Shown here piece by piece: positions 51,296 through 60,178 of a stretch of 64,000 nucleotides of DNA. The stretch is taken from assembly GCF_011090185.1 (NCBI RefSeq), contig NZ_JAAFGS010000002.1, positions 62,001 through 126,000 on the forward strand, in the 5' to 3' direction. The translations under genes were made by a program, and so were the position numbers. The notes beneath the pieces are model-generated. The model saw only the letters and a program-made list of their open reading frames with translations. It was not told where the DNA came from and did not search any database. Source of the DNA: Saccharibacillus alkalitolerans (GTDB taxonomy: Bacteria; Bacillota; Bacilli; Paenibacillales; Paenibacillaceae). Position 1 is the first letter of the stretch, and every line of letters starts with the position of its first letter.

Positions 51296-53200
51296 CTAAT
51301 CGGAGGCTTCCGGAAAACGGACCGTCGCTTCGGTTCCCGCTCCTTTTTCGCTGTCGAAAGTCAGCGTTCCCTGCATCGCTTCGATGATCCGGAACGTGAC
51401 CATCAGCCCCAGCCCCGTCCCCTTCGTTTTATTCGAAAAATACGGTTCGCCGAGCCGCTTCAACTCTTCCGGTCCCATGCCCACTCCGTTGTCGCGGATG
51501 CGGATCACGACCTCTCCGTCCTCCTTTGCCGCCCGGACCGCGATTTTCCCTTCCTCCTGCAGCGCCTCGATGCTGTTTTTGATCATGTTGATGAACGCCT
51601 GCTTGAACTTGGAAGAATTCCCCTTCACGTATAAATCGGGAGCGATATCGAGCGTGATTTTGCCGTGATGAATGCTGGCCAGCGGCGTAAGCACGCCCTC
51701 GATGTGACGGAACTCTTCGGCGATCGACAGCGTTTTGACATTTTCCGCGCCGGGTTTGGCAAAAGTCAGAAAATCCGTGATGATGCCCGAAGCCCGGTCC
51801 AACTCTTCCAGCGCCATCCCGATGTAAGCTTTTTCCGATGCCGCCGACCGTTCGCCGAGCAGCTGCAAAAATCCGCGTGTTACTTGGAGCGGATTGCGGA
51901 CCTCGTGCGCTACCGAAGCGGCGAGTTCGCTGATGATTTCCATTTTCTCCGCCCGCTGCAGTTCATTGTTGAACGTCTCCAGCTGCCGCGAGTATTCCAG
52001 CACTTGGTTATGCGTTTCGGCGAAACGACGGCCAAGCACGACGATCAGCGAGACGACGAAGATCACCATTCCCCATTTCCACCAATACAGGTCGTACTGC
52101 TCTCCGCTCGCGTAATAACGGAACAGCTCGAAAATTCCGATTCCCGCGAAAGCGGCCAAGCCGGCGTTGAAGATCAGCGCGTCCTTGTTCCGCTGCAGGC
52201 TGTAGAGCACCGAACAGGTCAGCATCGTCAGCAGTTCGACAATCATCAGGACGCCGAGCACCGTCGTGGTGAGCAAATAATAAACGGAGAAGTAACGTTC
52301 CCCCGTAAGGACGTTGCCGATCAGCAGCAGCAGGCAAAAGAAGGAGTAGCCCAATTGAAAACGGCTCAAATGCAGGATGGAATTTCTGTAGCCTTTTCCG
52401 AAAACGGTCTGGAAAAAGAACAGGAAAGACGGCAGCAGCGCGAAAAGCGCCACGTCGAACATCCGCTGCAAAATGCCGCCGTAATCCGGATAGAGCGTAA
52501 ACAAAAACGGAGAATACGAAATGACGAGCAGGCCGATCGACAAAATGACGCAGCTCAGCGACAGCCAGGCTTTCGAATAGTTCCGGTTGAGGAAAACGGC
52601 GCAGATCAGCATGACAAGCCCGATCAGCGCAAAAGAGCCGCCGAGCATAATGTCCAGTATGTCCCGGGTCAAATAGACGGTCAGCAGTTCGTAAAAACTG
52701 CCGAAGGCGATATTTTGCACGATGCCCGGCCGCGGCTCCGCAACCTGCATACGAATATAGACGGAACCGCCCGCATCTTCCGCGCGCAGCGGCAGCAGAA
52801 GTTCGTTCATGGCGTAGCGATACTGCCGCCGGGAATCGAACAGCTCGCGATACTCCGTATACGCGACGACGTGCCGTCCGTACGCTTTTTCGATCAGAAC
52901 GGCGGGAATCGGCCAGCCGAGCTGCGGCACGTCGATTCGGATCCAGGCCCAATCCGTGCTTGCCGCCTTGGCCGGAGGCATCGTTTCTTCGTTCATCGGC
53001 GTCCAATCGCTTGAATGCAGCACATATTCCGGCGGCGCTTCCGCGGCAGTCTGGTTGTCCGCCGGGTCCCAGAGAAATTGCCACGTTCCGACTTCGATCG
53101 CATCGGTCTCGTTTTTATCTTTTGGGTACGCTTCCACGCCGAGGAAAACGACGGCCAGCAGTCCGATCAGGACGGCCAGCATTTTCGGTAAGTTTCTCAT
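51296..53200 (-). CDS. Sensor histidine kinase with 7TM-type sensor, 634 aa
   Basis: An N-terminal helix is followed by an exported beta-rich region (about 30-175), then about seven membrane helices (about 185-385), as in 7TMR-DISM receptors. HisKA has SVAHEVRNPLQVTRGF (His near 432). The ATPase has NMIKNSIEAL, RIRDNGVGM and GTGLGLMVT. The HEVRNPLQ box resembles sporulation-type kinases. There is no regulator gene beside it. ATG 53200 with GGGGG is preferred over a GTG two codons earlier. Confidence 0.92.
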   Translation of the reverse strand: MRNLPKMLAVLIGLLAVVFLGVEAYPKDKNETDAIEVGTWQFLWDPADNQTAAEAPPEYVLHSSDWTPMNEETMPPAKAASTDWAWIRIDVPQLGWPIPAVLIEKAYGRHVVAYTEYRELFDSRRQYRYAMNELLLPLRAEDAGGSVYIRMQVAEPRPGIVQNIAFGSFYELLTVYLTRDILDIMLGGSFALIGLVMLICAVFLNRNYSKAWLSLSCVILSIGLLVISYSPFLFTLYPDYGGILQRMFDVALFALLPSFLFFFQTVFGKGYRNSILHLSRFQLGYSFFCLLLLIGNVLTGERYFSVYYLLTTTVLGVLMIVELLTMLTCSVLYSLQRNKDALIFNAGLAAFAGIGIFELFRYYASGEQYDLYWWKWGMVIFVVSLIVVLGRRFAETHNQVLEYSRQLETFNNELQRAEKMEIISELAASVAHEVRNPLQVTRGFLQLLGERSAASEKAYIGMALEELDRASGIITDFLTFAKPGAENVKTLSIAEEFRHIEGVLTPLASIHHGKITLDIAPDLYVKGNSSKFKQAFINMIKNSIEALQEEGKIAVRAAKEDGEVVIRIRDNGVGMGPEELKRLGEPYFSNKTKGTGLGLMVTFRIIEAMQGTLTFDSEKGAGTEATVRFPEASD

Positions 53201-53486
53201 TTGCACCCCCTACTGCATCGTCCGCGGCAAATGCGGCGTCTACCCGACCCAGCGACGGATTCCGCCCGAGCGGCATGCCGGTATCGATTCTGCAGATCCG
53301 ACCGAATCCATTTAAGAAGAACATTCGCCGCAGGCCCTTCCGTTCCCTGCCTCCTGCCCCGTCCTTTTGCCGGTTCCGGGTAAAAAGCCCTTGTTTCAAG
53401 GTCTTACGGCCTGTGTATTAATAAGCAACTTCAACGAATTCCGGCCTGCCGAAGTACGGCGGAGCCCCAATGAGGAGGTCTTCACC

Positions 53487-53651
53487 ATGAATAATTCGCA
53501 TAGAGACGTGGACGTCGAAGAACGCAGAATCGAGAAAAAATCGGATTCGAGCATGGTCGCTTCAACTTTCATCAAATATGCAGCGTACATCATTATTACG
53601 TTCGGAATTTTATACTTCCTGGTCCGCTACGTATTTCCGATGTTCCAATAA
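53487..53651 (+). CDS. Small single-helix membrane protein, 54 aa
   Basis: The first half is charged and soluble (MNNSHRDVDVEERRIEKKSD), then a membrane helix (about 28-50, YAAYIIITFGILYFLVRYVF). GAGGAGG lies nine bases before ATG 53487. It ends near a strong terminator. Function is unknown. The topology would put the charged part in the cytoplasm. Confidence 0.75.
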   Translation: MNNSHRDVDVEERRIEKKSDSSMVASTFIKYAAYIIITFGILYFLVRYVFPMFQ

Positions 53652-53693
53652 ACGCATAAACGCAAAAGGGACGGAACTAAACGCCCGAACGAC

Positions 53694-53742
53694 AAAAAGA
53701 CGGAATTTCACGGCCTTTCGGCCGCGAAAAATCCGTCTTTTT
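53694..53742. terminator. Bidirectional terminator
   Basis: AAAAAGACGGA and TCCGTCTTTTT arms enclose an inner GGCC/GGCC stem, between the 54-aa gene and pdxK. Confidence 0.88.
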
Positions 53743-53777
53743 GTCGTCTGCCGGGCTGCGAAGCCCTCATATTCGCT

Positions 53778-54587
53778 TCAGTCGCGGTACAGCCGTTGAG
53801 CGGCGTGCAGCGTAGGACCCACGAAAGAATTGATCGGGAAACCGTGGCGGATCGCCGCGGTCACGAACGCCTTGGCGTTTTTGACCGCCGTGCGCACGTC
53901 CGCTCCCTTTGCCAGTTCGGCCGTGATCGCCGCGGAGAACGTACAGCCCGCGCCGTGAATGTAATTGGTCTCGATCCGTTCGGATTCGAGCAGCTCGAAT
54001 TCCTGTCCGTCATAGATCAAATCGACCGCTTTCTCATGCAGCAGCTTTACCCCGCCCTTGATGATGACATACTGCGCGCCCGTCTCGTGAATCTTGACCG
54101 CCGCCGCCTTCATGTCTTCGATCGTGCGAATCGGCGCCGTTTTCGCCAACTGCGAAGCTTCGAACAGGTTCGGCGTCACGACCGTCGCTTTCGGAACCAG
54201 CTTCTCGAGCATCGCTTCGGCCGTATCCGGATTCAGCACTTCGTTTTCGCCTTTGCAGACCATGACCGGATCGACCACGAAATGCTTCAGCGGACGCTCT
54301 TCGATCTTGCGGGCTACGGCGTCGATGATTTCGACCGTGCTGAGCATGCCCGTTTTCGCCGAAGTCACGCCGATGCCGTTCAGCACCGTATCGAGCTGGC
54401 TTTCCAGCAGTTCCGCCGACATCGGCGTCACATTGTGGCTCCACAGCTGCGGGTCCATCGTGACGACGCAGGTCAGCGCCGTCATCCCGTATACGTTCAG
54501 TTCCTGGAACGTCTTCAGGTCGGCCTGGATGCCCGCTCCTCCGCTCGTATCGGAACCGGCAATCGTCAAAACTTTAGGTATCGTCAT
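53778..54587 (-). CDS. pdxK: Pyridoxine/pyridoxal/pyridoxamine kinase, 269 aa
   Basis: This is a ribokinase-fold enzyme of the ThiD-like PdxK group in Bacilli. TIAGSDTSGGAGIQADLKTF at the N-terminus binds substrate, VVDPVMVCKGENEVL is a family motif, and HGAGCTFSAAITAELA holds the catalytic Cys/Asp-type loop and ATP site. It phosphorylates B6 vitamers with ATP. It aligns end to end with Bacillus subtilis PdxK. HMP kinase activity (ThiD) is an alternative. ATG 54587 lies behind GGAGGCG. Confidence 0.93.
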   Translation of the reverse strand: MTIPKVLTIAGSDTSGGAGIQADLKTFQELNVYGMTALTCVVTMDPQLWSHNVTPMSAELLESQLDTVLNGIGVTSAKTGMLSTVEIIDAVARKIEERPLKHFVVDPVMVCKGENEVLNPDTAEAMLEKLVPKATVVTPNLFEASQLAKTAPIRTIEDMKAAAVKIHETGAQYVIIKGGVKLLHEKAVDLIYDGQEFELLESERIETNYIHGAGCTFSAAITAELAKGADVRTAVKNAKAFVTAAIRHGFPINSFVGPTLHAAQRLYRD

Positions 54588-54812
54588 TTCGCAAACGCCT
54601 CCTGGATCTTCTATTTTAAGCCTGTTGGCAGGCCCGATCGTTCGGGCGCGCCGGCCTGCTATCCCGCATCTTCTGCCGCTTCCCGCCCAAGGGCGAGCGG
54701 CAGCGGGCCGCGGACGGCGCTTTATCCGATTAACGGAACGCGCCGCGGCCTTCGGTAATGGTAAGACGAAGCGTCGGTCTTGTCAACCGTCCGCCGACGC
54801 CGATGCTGCCGC

Positions 54813-56039
54813 CTATTTCGACTCGCCGCTTTCCACGACCGTGCGCCGGAACGGCGAGGTTTGATCGATTTTTTTGTAATGGGCGATGAACGCGCAGATC
54901 AGCAGCGCGATTCCGTTGACCACGAAGATGTAATGGATCGGCATGAGCGCGCCGAGCACGCCTCCGATCAGCGGTCCCGCCATCGTGCCGATCTGGGTCG
55001 CCGACTGGTTCAAGCTGAACGCGCGGCCCCGGAACTCCGGTCTCGTCACCTGAACGATCATCGCGTTGACCGCCGGGAACACGCCCGCGAAGAACAGTCC
55101 GTACACGAACCGCAGAATGCCGAAGCCGACGTAACCCGTCACGAAAAACTGCAGCAGGTTGCCGACGCCGCCGCCGATCAGGCCGATCAGCAGCACTTTG
55201 CCGTAGCCGATCTTCCCGCCGATCCGGCCCCAGCGCGGCGCCATGATAACGGTGGCGACGCCGACCGCCGAGAAGATGATGCCCGACACGAGCGAGGTCC
55301 GGTCGGACGAAATGCCCATGCCCTGCACGTAGATCGTAATCAGCGGCTCCAGGATCATGACCGAGAAGTTGCTCATCGCGACCAGTCCGAGCAGCGCGAA
55401 GAATACGGGAATGCCCGCCGCCTGCTTCAGGTCGTCCTTGACCCTGGAGCGGACTTTCGGGCGCTTGAACTCCTTCTCGTGCACGAGGAAAGTCGCGACG
55501 AGCGCCGCGATCAGCACGATGGCGCTCGAGAACAGAAACGCATTGCGGTTGCCGATCGTGAAGCTGACCACCCCGCCGATCAATGGTCCGATGATATTCC
55601 CCGAAGCGGTCGCCGTCGACATGACGCCGAGCGCGTAACCGCTCTTGTCCTCCGGCGTGTTCGTCCCGACCAGCGCGATCGCCGCCGGGATGAAGCCGGC
55701 CAGCAGGCCCTGGAACAAGCGCAGCGCCACGAGCTGAACGGGGTCCTGCACGAAGAAGTTAATGAAATAGAGCGCCGCCAGACTGAAACCGGAGCGGATC
55801 AGCATCGGCTTGCGTCCGTACTTGTCCGCGAGCGAGCCCCAGAACGGCGAGATCAACGCGCTCGACAGAAACGTAATGCCGAACGCCAACCCTGCCCAGA
55901 TCGACAAATATTTTTCTCCGACGCCGAGCTCTTCGTGCATGAAGATCGGCAGAAACGGAATCGAGATCGAATACGCCATGCTGCAAAAAAACACGCCGGC
56001 CCATAATACGACCAAATTTTTCTTCCAGGAAAATTCCAT
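54813..56039 (-). CDS. MFS multidrug efflux transporter, 408 aa
   Basis: Twelve membrane helices. Motif A is WGSLADKYGRKPMLIRSG (about 67-84) and motif C-like GNIIGPLIGGVV lies in helix 5. These are typical of drug/H+ antiporters of the MdtG/TetA kind. MEFSWKKNLVVLW at 56039 is chosen as the start. An ATG 19 codons earlier has no site. The substrate is unknown. Confidence 0.9.
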   Translation of the reverse strand: MEFSWKKNLVVLWAGVFFCSMAYSISIPFLPIFMHEELGVGEKYLSIWAGLAFGITFLSSALISPFWGSLADKYGRKPMLIRSGFSLAALYFINFFVQDPVQLVALRLFQGLLAGFIPAAIALVGTNTPEDKSGYALGVMSTATASGNIIGPLIGGVVSFTIGNRNAFLFSSAIVLIAALVATFLVHEKEFKRPKVRSRVKDDLKQAAGIPVFFALLGLVAMSNFSVMILEPLITIYVQGMGISSDRTSLVSGIIFSAVGVATVIMAPRWGRIGGKIGYGKVLLIGLIGGGVGNLLQFFVTGYVGFGILRFVYGLFFAGVFPAVNAMIVQVTRPEFRGRAFSLNQSATQIGTMAGPLIGGVLGALMPIHYIFVVNGIALLICAFIAHYKKIDQTSPFRRTVVESGESK

Positions 56040-56494
56040 AGCCAGCCCGTCCCTTCGTCTTCGAAAGAACGACGGCTTTCCTCCGGGCCCGCTCACATCC
56101 GCCGACCGCCAGATTCCGGAGGTTCGTCCGCCGTCCTTCGCTGTTCATCCGCGCGATACCCCCGCCGGCTCAATCGCGCGCTGCAAACGTTCCGATCGTT
56201 TCAACTTATTAATTTTACTCTCGGTTTACGAAAATGACCAATAGGTCCCGGGGCGATCTGAGGAGTTGAACTGCGGTTTCGGCCGATCTGGCGCGGCAGG
56301 CTCCCCGGGACGCAGCGGCTTGGCGGATCGCGGCTCCGTTCTTCCCCGGCGATCCGATTTCGCTCCGGTGCCCGCGCGCGCCGCTCCGAATAAGCGAGGC
56401 AAAGTCTTCGCCGCAAAGGACGGCCGCGAGCGGTTCCGATGTCTTGCTTTCGGGTAAAGCCTATGTAAGAACGCATGAAAAGGAGAGGATAACC
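56040..56494. other. Gene-free region upstream of the acidic protein gene
   Basis: GC-rich with no plausible coding frame. The stretch around 56200-56235 is A/T-rich and probably holds the promoter of the minus-strand MFS gene. No clear operator was found. Confidence 0.45.
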
Positions 56495-57070
56495 ATGGCT
56501 TACGATCCACGCAACGAATCCGATCGCGCCTACGAGCGCTACGAGCTCTCCCAGGACAACGACTTCACGGAACGCGATATTCCTTCGGAGACGATGGAAT
56601 ATGTCGACACGGTCCAGGAGGACGCTCTGGATACCGACGGCGCCGTTACCGATCCGGACGCTTATCCGAACCGGACCGAAGAAGACCCCAACGTAAGCTC
56701 GCCGCTGCTGGAGGACGTGCCGGACGCCGACGATCTGCATCCGGACACGCCGGTCGATCCGGCCGCTCCCGTCCAGGACGAGCCTCACGGCACCGACCTG
56801 CTGAACGGGGCCGGCGGAGAAGAAGGCCGCCGCGAATTGGCCGCCGAATCGGACGACCCGGCCCGGCCGCTCATCACGGACGGCGACCGGGAGACCGAAC
56901 CGCAGCCGTCCGGCGATCTCGTCACCGAACGCGATACCGATCCGGAAGGCGGGCTGTTCCGCGAAGGTTCCTTCCCGCGTTCCCTGCCGGACGACGTGCA
57001 GAAGAACTTGATCGACTCGGAGACCGACCAGGGATACAAAGACGAAGTGTATACGGACGAAGACGAATAA
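56495..57070 (+). CDS. Highly acidic, probably disordered protein, 191 aa
   Basis: The sequence is rich in Asp, Glu and Pro (PDAYPNRTEEDPNVSSPLLE, DVPDADDLHPDTPVDP) with few hydrophobic stretches and no signal peptide. It ends in DEVYTDEDE. It is predicted to be largely disordered. AAAAGGAG precedes ATG 56495. No family is recognised. It has its own terminator and no operon partner. A role as a stress or spore-associated filler protein is speculation. Confidence 0.75.
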   Translation: MAYDPRNESDRAYERYELSQDNDFTERDIPSETMEYVDTVQEDALDTDGAVTDPDAYPNRTEEDPNVSSPLLEDVPDADDLHPDTPVDPAAPVQDEPHGTDLLNGAGGEEGRRELAAESDDPARPLITDGDRETEPQPSGDLVTERDTDPEGGLFREGSFPRSLPDDVQKNLIDSETDQGYKDEVYTDEDE

Positions 57071-57092
57071 AGCCTTAACGCTTTCCGTTCGC

Positions 57093-57124
57093 GGACGGCC
57101 GCTCTTTACGGCGGCCGTCCTTCG
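57093..57124 (+). terminator. Terminator of the acidic protein gene
   Basis: GGACGGCCGC and GCGGCCGTCC are perfect 10-bp arms, followed by a T-rich stretch. Confidence 0.8.
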
Positions 57125-57186
57125 CTTTCTTTTGAAGAAAGGGCTGCGCCGGGCGCTCCTTATCGGACGTCTGCGCAATTTCGGTC

Positions 57187-57215
57187 TTGACCGGATGCTT
57201 CCGCGGTCTTATGAT
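57187..57215 (+). promoter_or_regulatory. Consensus sigma-A promoter upstream of the 7-codon ORF
   Basis: TTGACC at 57187-57192, 17-base spacer, TATGAT at 57210-57215. It is the best housekeeping promoter in the window. Transcription would start near 57222. Confidence 0.75.
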
Positions 57216-57248
57216 GAAAATAACTTTGAGTGCAAAGGGGAAATATTG

Positions 57249-57272
57249 ATGACGGGGTATGTTCTTAACTAA
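57249..57272 (+). CDS. Candidate 7-aa leader peptide MTGYVLN
   Basis: ATG 57249 is preceded by AAAGGGG with an eight-base spacer, and the frame ends at TAA 57270-57272. The last codons and stop form the 5' arm of the long-range stem, so a translating or stalled ribosome would open it. This is the arrangement of attenuation leaders of the erm/cat kind. The length makes chance occurrence possible. Confidence 0.4.
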   Translation: MTGYVLN

Positions 57273-57431
57273 TCAATTCCATATTGGACGGTTTCAGCGG
57301 GAACGCGCGAAAAATCGCTTTTGGCGGTTGTTTTTGCGACGCCTGTTCGAATCTGTCCGGAATTCAGTTAAGAACAGCGAATCATTTCTCCATAAGCTTG
57401 AGGTGGGTTATTCCTATCCTTTCGACTTTTC

Positions 57432-57464
57432 GGGCCGCGCTGTAGCTGAAGCGCGGCCCTTTTT
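57432..57464 (+). terminator. Rho-independent terminator in the mutS2 leader
   Basis: GGGCCGCGC and GCGCGGCCC are perfect 9-bp arms around a 10-base loop, followed by five T residues. Confidence 0.85.
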
Positions 57465-57702
57465 GGCTTTTGCCGCGCGCACGGGCAAGAAGCCGGCGGC
57501 AGCCGGCCTCCCGCTCGGGCGCGCCGGCAAACCCTTCCGCGCGGCAGCTGCGGGAGACGGACGGACAGCCGGAAGGAACGGACGCATCGGCGGCTTTCGG
57601 GTCTGCGCATAGGCGCGGGCCGCGAAGCTCCGGTCGTCCGAAGATCGCGCCGCGCATCGGCGCGGTCCGGAGGCGCGGGAGCGCCGGAACCGAACCTCGG
57701 AA

Positions 57703-57795
57703 GACGGAAGATAAGCTGATCTGAAGTCCGCTGCGGAATCGAGCACCTCGATTCCGTAACGGACGGCTGAATCGGCCTGTCTTCCGTCTTTTTTT
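57703..57795 (+). terminator. Branched structured terminator just upstream of mutS2
   Basis: The outer stem GACGGAAGA/TCTTCCGTC encloses a GTCCG/CGGAC stem that continues as CGGAATCGAG/CTCGATTCCG with a CAC loop, plus a small GGC/GCC stem. Seven T residues follow. The branched form is more like a riboswitch expression platform than a plain terminator. Confidence 0.6.
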
Positions 57796-57847
57796 GTATT
57801 CCGGCTGTCCGAATGTCCAAAATCGAAAAAACAAGGAGCGATTCCCA

Positions 57848-60088
57848 ATGACCGCCATACCGATCCTCAATCCCCAAACGCTGGAGCGTCTCGAATACGG
57901 ACGCATTCAAGACGAGCTGTCCGCTTACGCCGTCTCTTATCTCGGCAGACGGCATATCGCCGCCCTGCAGCCCGTATCCGACGCCCGAGCCCTGCGGCGA
58001 AAACTTGACGAAACGGACGAAGCCGCAGGCGTGCTGCGCCGGGGGGCCAGCATTCCCCTGCCGTCGCTGACCGGCATGGAGCAGATCCTGGATCTGCTAG
58101 GTACGGGCTACGTGTTCCAGGAGCAGGACTTCATGCACCTGCATCAGTTCCTGCGCAGCTGCGCGCAGCTGATCGACTACATGCGAGCCAAAGCCGATTG
58201 GGCGCCGAACGCGGCCGCTTACGCGTCGGGCATGCACCGGCTCGACCGGCTGCGCGAGGAGATCGAGCGCTGCGTCCGCGGCGGCCGCGTGCTGGATTCC
58301 GCCAGCCGCGAGCTGTCCAAAGTCCGGCGCCGCATGGCCACCGCCGAAGAGCGCGGCTCCCGCAGACTGGCCGAGCTGATGGCCAAGCATCGTTCCATCC
58401 TGCAGGAGAGCCTGGCCGTGCAGCGCGGAGGACGATCCGCCATTCCGGTACGCAAAGAGTACCGGAAGCTCGTCAAAGGCACGGTGCTGGACGAATCGTC
58501 CAGCGGCCAGACCGTCTACATCGAGCCGGAAGAAATCCGGCAGTTCCACGACGAGCTTGAACTGCTGCGCGCCGAGGAAGCGCGCGAAGAGACCAAAATC
58601 CTCAGCGAGCTGACCGGCCTGGCCGAGCAGTTCGGTCAGGAGCTGGCCGTCAACGCCGAGCTGGTCGGCGAATACGACTTCCTGTTCGCCAAAGCGCGCT
58701 ATGCGCTGGCGCTGGACGCCGTCAACGTCAAGCTGAACGAACACGGCCGAATCTCCCTGCGCGGCGCCCGTCACCCGCTGATGGGCGCGCAGATGGTCCC
58801 GCTGAATTTCGAGCTCGGCGGCCGCTTCCGGATGCTGATCGTGACCGGACCGAACACCGGCGGCAAAACGCTTGCGCTCAAAACGGTCGGCCTGCTGACC
58901 CTGATGGCCCAATCGGGCCTGCTTATCCCGGCCGAAGAAGGCGGCGAGATCGCCGTATTTACCGGCATCGAAGCGGACATCGGCGACGGGCAGAGCATCC
59001 AGCAGGCGCTCAGCACCTTCTCGGCCCATATCCGCCGGGTCAAAAGCATTCTGGAGACGGCGGATCGGCGCACGCTCGTCCTGATCGACGAGATGGCCTC
59101 CGGCACGGACCCCGGTGAAGGGGTCGGCCTGTCGATCGCCGTGCTCGAAGAGCTGCACCGGCGCGGCGCCTGCGTCGTAGTCACGACGCATTTTACCGAA
59201 ATCAAAAATTTCGCCTCGGCCACCCCGGGCTGCGAGAACGCCCGAATGGAATTCGACGCCGAGACGCTGCAGCCGCTCTATCGGCTGACGATCGGCGAAG
59301 CCGGCCGCAGCTACGCTTTCGCCATCGCCAAGAAGCTCGGCATTCCGGACGCCGTGACCCGGCGGGCGGAAGAGCTGACGCGGCGCGGCTCCAAAGAAGC
59401 CGGCGAACGCGATGCGGCGCCTGCGCCGATGACGGTCAGGGCGGCCGGCCCCGCGCGGCAGACGGAAGGCGATGCGGCGGACGATCTGCTGCCTAAGGAT
59501 GCGGACGCGGCAGACGAGCGGCAGACGAAGGAAACGGCGGCGCAAGCGGCTTCCGCCGCCGGCCTGCATACGGCGGACGGCAGGCAGGCCGATGCCGCAG
59601 GTCCCGGCGGTTGCCGGCCGCAAACGGCGGAGCGGCAGGCCGCGCCGCCCGATCTTCCGGCCGAAGATCCCGGCCTGCTCCCCGGCGCCTCGCTGCGGCG
59701 GGCGGAGCCGGAACCGCCGGCGCGGAATACCGACGCGAACGCCGGCGCAGAGGGCGATCCGGAAGGAAGCGAGCCCAAGCCGCCCGCTTTCCGGATCGGC
59801 GACAGCGTCTCCGTTCCTTATCTCGGCAAGACGGGCATCGTCTATTCCGAAGAAGACGGCATGGGTACGATCGGCGTGCAGATCCAGGGCAAAAAGTTCC
59901 GCATCGCCCGCAAACGGCTTCAGCCGCATATCCCGCGCGAATCGCTGTACCCGGAAGATTACGATCTCAGCATCGTGCTCGACTCCAAAGAAAACCGCAA
60001 AAAGCGGCATAAAATGGAGCGCCGGCACCTGGAAGGCGTGACGATCGAACAGTCCCCCGACGAACGGGGCGACACGTGGCGGCGGTAG
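57848..60088 (+). CDS. MutS2-like protein lacking the Smr domain, 746 aa
   Basis: It has the MutS2 core: helical lever and clamp regions (about 1-300), Walker A GPNTGGKTLAL (334-344), Walker B LVLIDEMASGTDPGEG and VTTHFTEIKNFA. After about residue 515 comes a disordered acidic and Ala-rich linker to about 645, then a KOW-like segment (GDSVSVPYLGKTGIVY). The C-terminus stops at GDTWRR without the Smr nuclease or ribosome-binding domain. MutS2 acts in recombination control or in splitting collided ribosomes. CAAGGAGCG precedes ATG 57848. Confidence 0.88.
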   Translation: MTAIPILNPQTLERLEYGRIQDELSAYAVSYLGRRHIAALQPVSDARALRRKLDETDEAAGVLRRGASIPLPSLTGMEQILDLLGTGYVFQEQDFMHLHQFLRSCAQLIDYMRAKADWAPNAAAYASGMHRLDRLREEIERCVRGGRVLDSASRELSKVRRRMATAEERGSRRLAELMAKHRSILQESLAVQRGGRSAIPVRKEYRKLVKGTVLDESSSGQTVYIEPEEIRQFHDELELLRAEEAREETKILSELTGLAEQFGQELAVNAELVGEYDFLFAKARYALALDAVNVKLNEHGRISLRGARHPLMGAQMVPLNFELGGRFRMLIVTGPNTGGKTLALKTVGLLTLMAQSGLLIPAEEGGEIAVFTGIEADIGDGQSIQQALSTFSAHIRRVKSILETADRRTLVLIDEMASGTDPGEGVGLSIAVLEELHRRGACVVVTTHFTEIKNFASATPGCENARMEFDAETLQPLYRLTIGEAGRSYAFAIAKKLGIPDAVTRRAEELTRRGSKEAGERDAAPAPMTVRAAGPARQTEGDAADDLLPKDADAADERQTKETAAQAASAAGLHTADGRQADAAGPGGCRPQTAERQAAPPDLPAEDPGLLPGASLRRAEPEPPARNTDANAGAEGDPEGSEPKPPAFRIGDSVSVPYLGKTGIVYSEEDGMGTIGVQIQGKKFRIARKRLQPHIPRESLYPEDYDLSIVLDSKENRKKRHKMERRHLEGVTIEQSPDERGDTWRR

Positions 60089-60113
60089 GCGGCAGGCCGT
60101 AAGCGATGAGCGG

Positions 60114-60174
60114 CAGCAGACAGCAGACAGCAGACAGCAGACAGCAGACAGCAGACAGCAGACAGCAAACAGCA
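60114..60174. repeat. 7-bp tandem repeat (CAGCAGA)n
   Basis: About eight head-to-tail copies, the last with a substitution (CAGCAAA). It begins about 25 bp after the mutS2 stop and is non-coding in the mutS2 frame. Confidence 0.9.
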
Positions 60175-60178
60175 AAAG

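Larger units (their letters stand above)
57222..57464 (+). ncRNA. Candidate regulatory leader or small RNA of about 240 nt
   Basis: It is bounded by the promoter at 57187 and the terminator at 57432. It contains a 7-codon ORF and a long-range stem GTTCTTAACT (57261-57270) with AGTTAAGAAC (57366-57375). It matches no RNA family I can name. No T-box motif (GGGTGGNACCGCG) is present. Confidence 0.5.
57071..57847. other. Long structured leader region in front of mutS2
   Basis: After the terminator at 57093 it contains a consensus promoter, a 7-codon ORF, a long-range stem, a terminator at 57432, a GC-rich stem-loop region and a second terminator ending at 57795. No conventional gene is supported. 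Confidence 0.7.

Noticed and set aside
57259-57612. 117-codon frame across the mutS2 leader
   Set aside because: It crosses a clear terminator and GC-rich hairpins, has no ribosome binding site and no recognisable protein features.
57222-57800. T-box, SRP RNA, 6S RNA or RNase P RNA upstream of mutS2
   Set aside because: The conserved cores I looked for (GGGTGGNACCGCG for T-box, GAGGAAAGTCC for RNase P, the scRNA and 6S hallmarks) are absent.
60114-60174. Possible CRISPR array
   Set aside because: The repeats are 7 bp, directly abutting, without unique spacers, and no cas genes are present.
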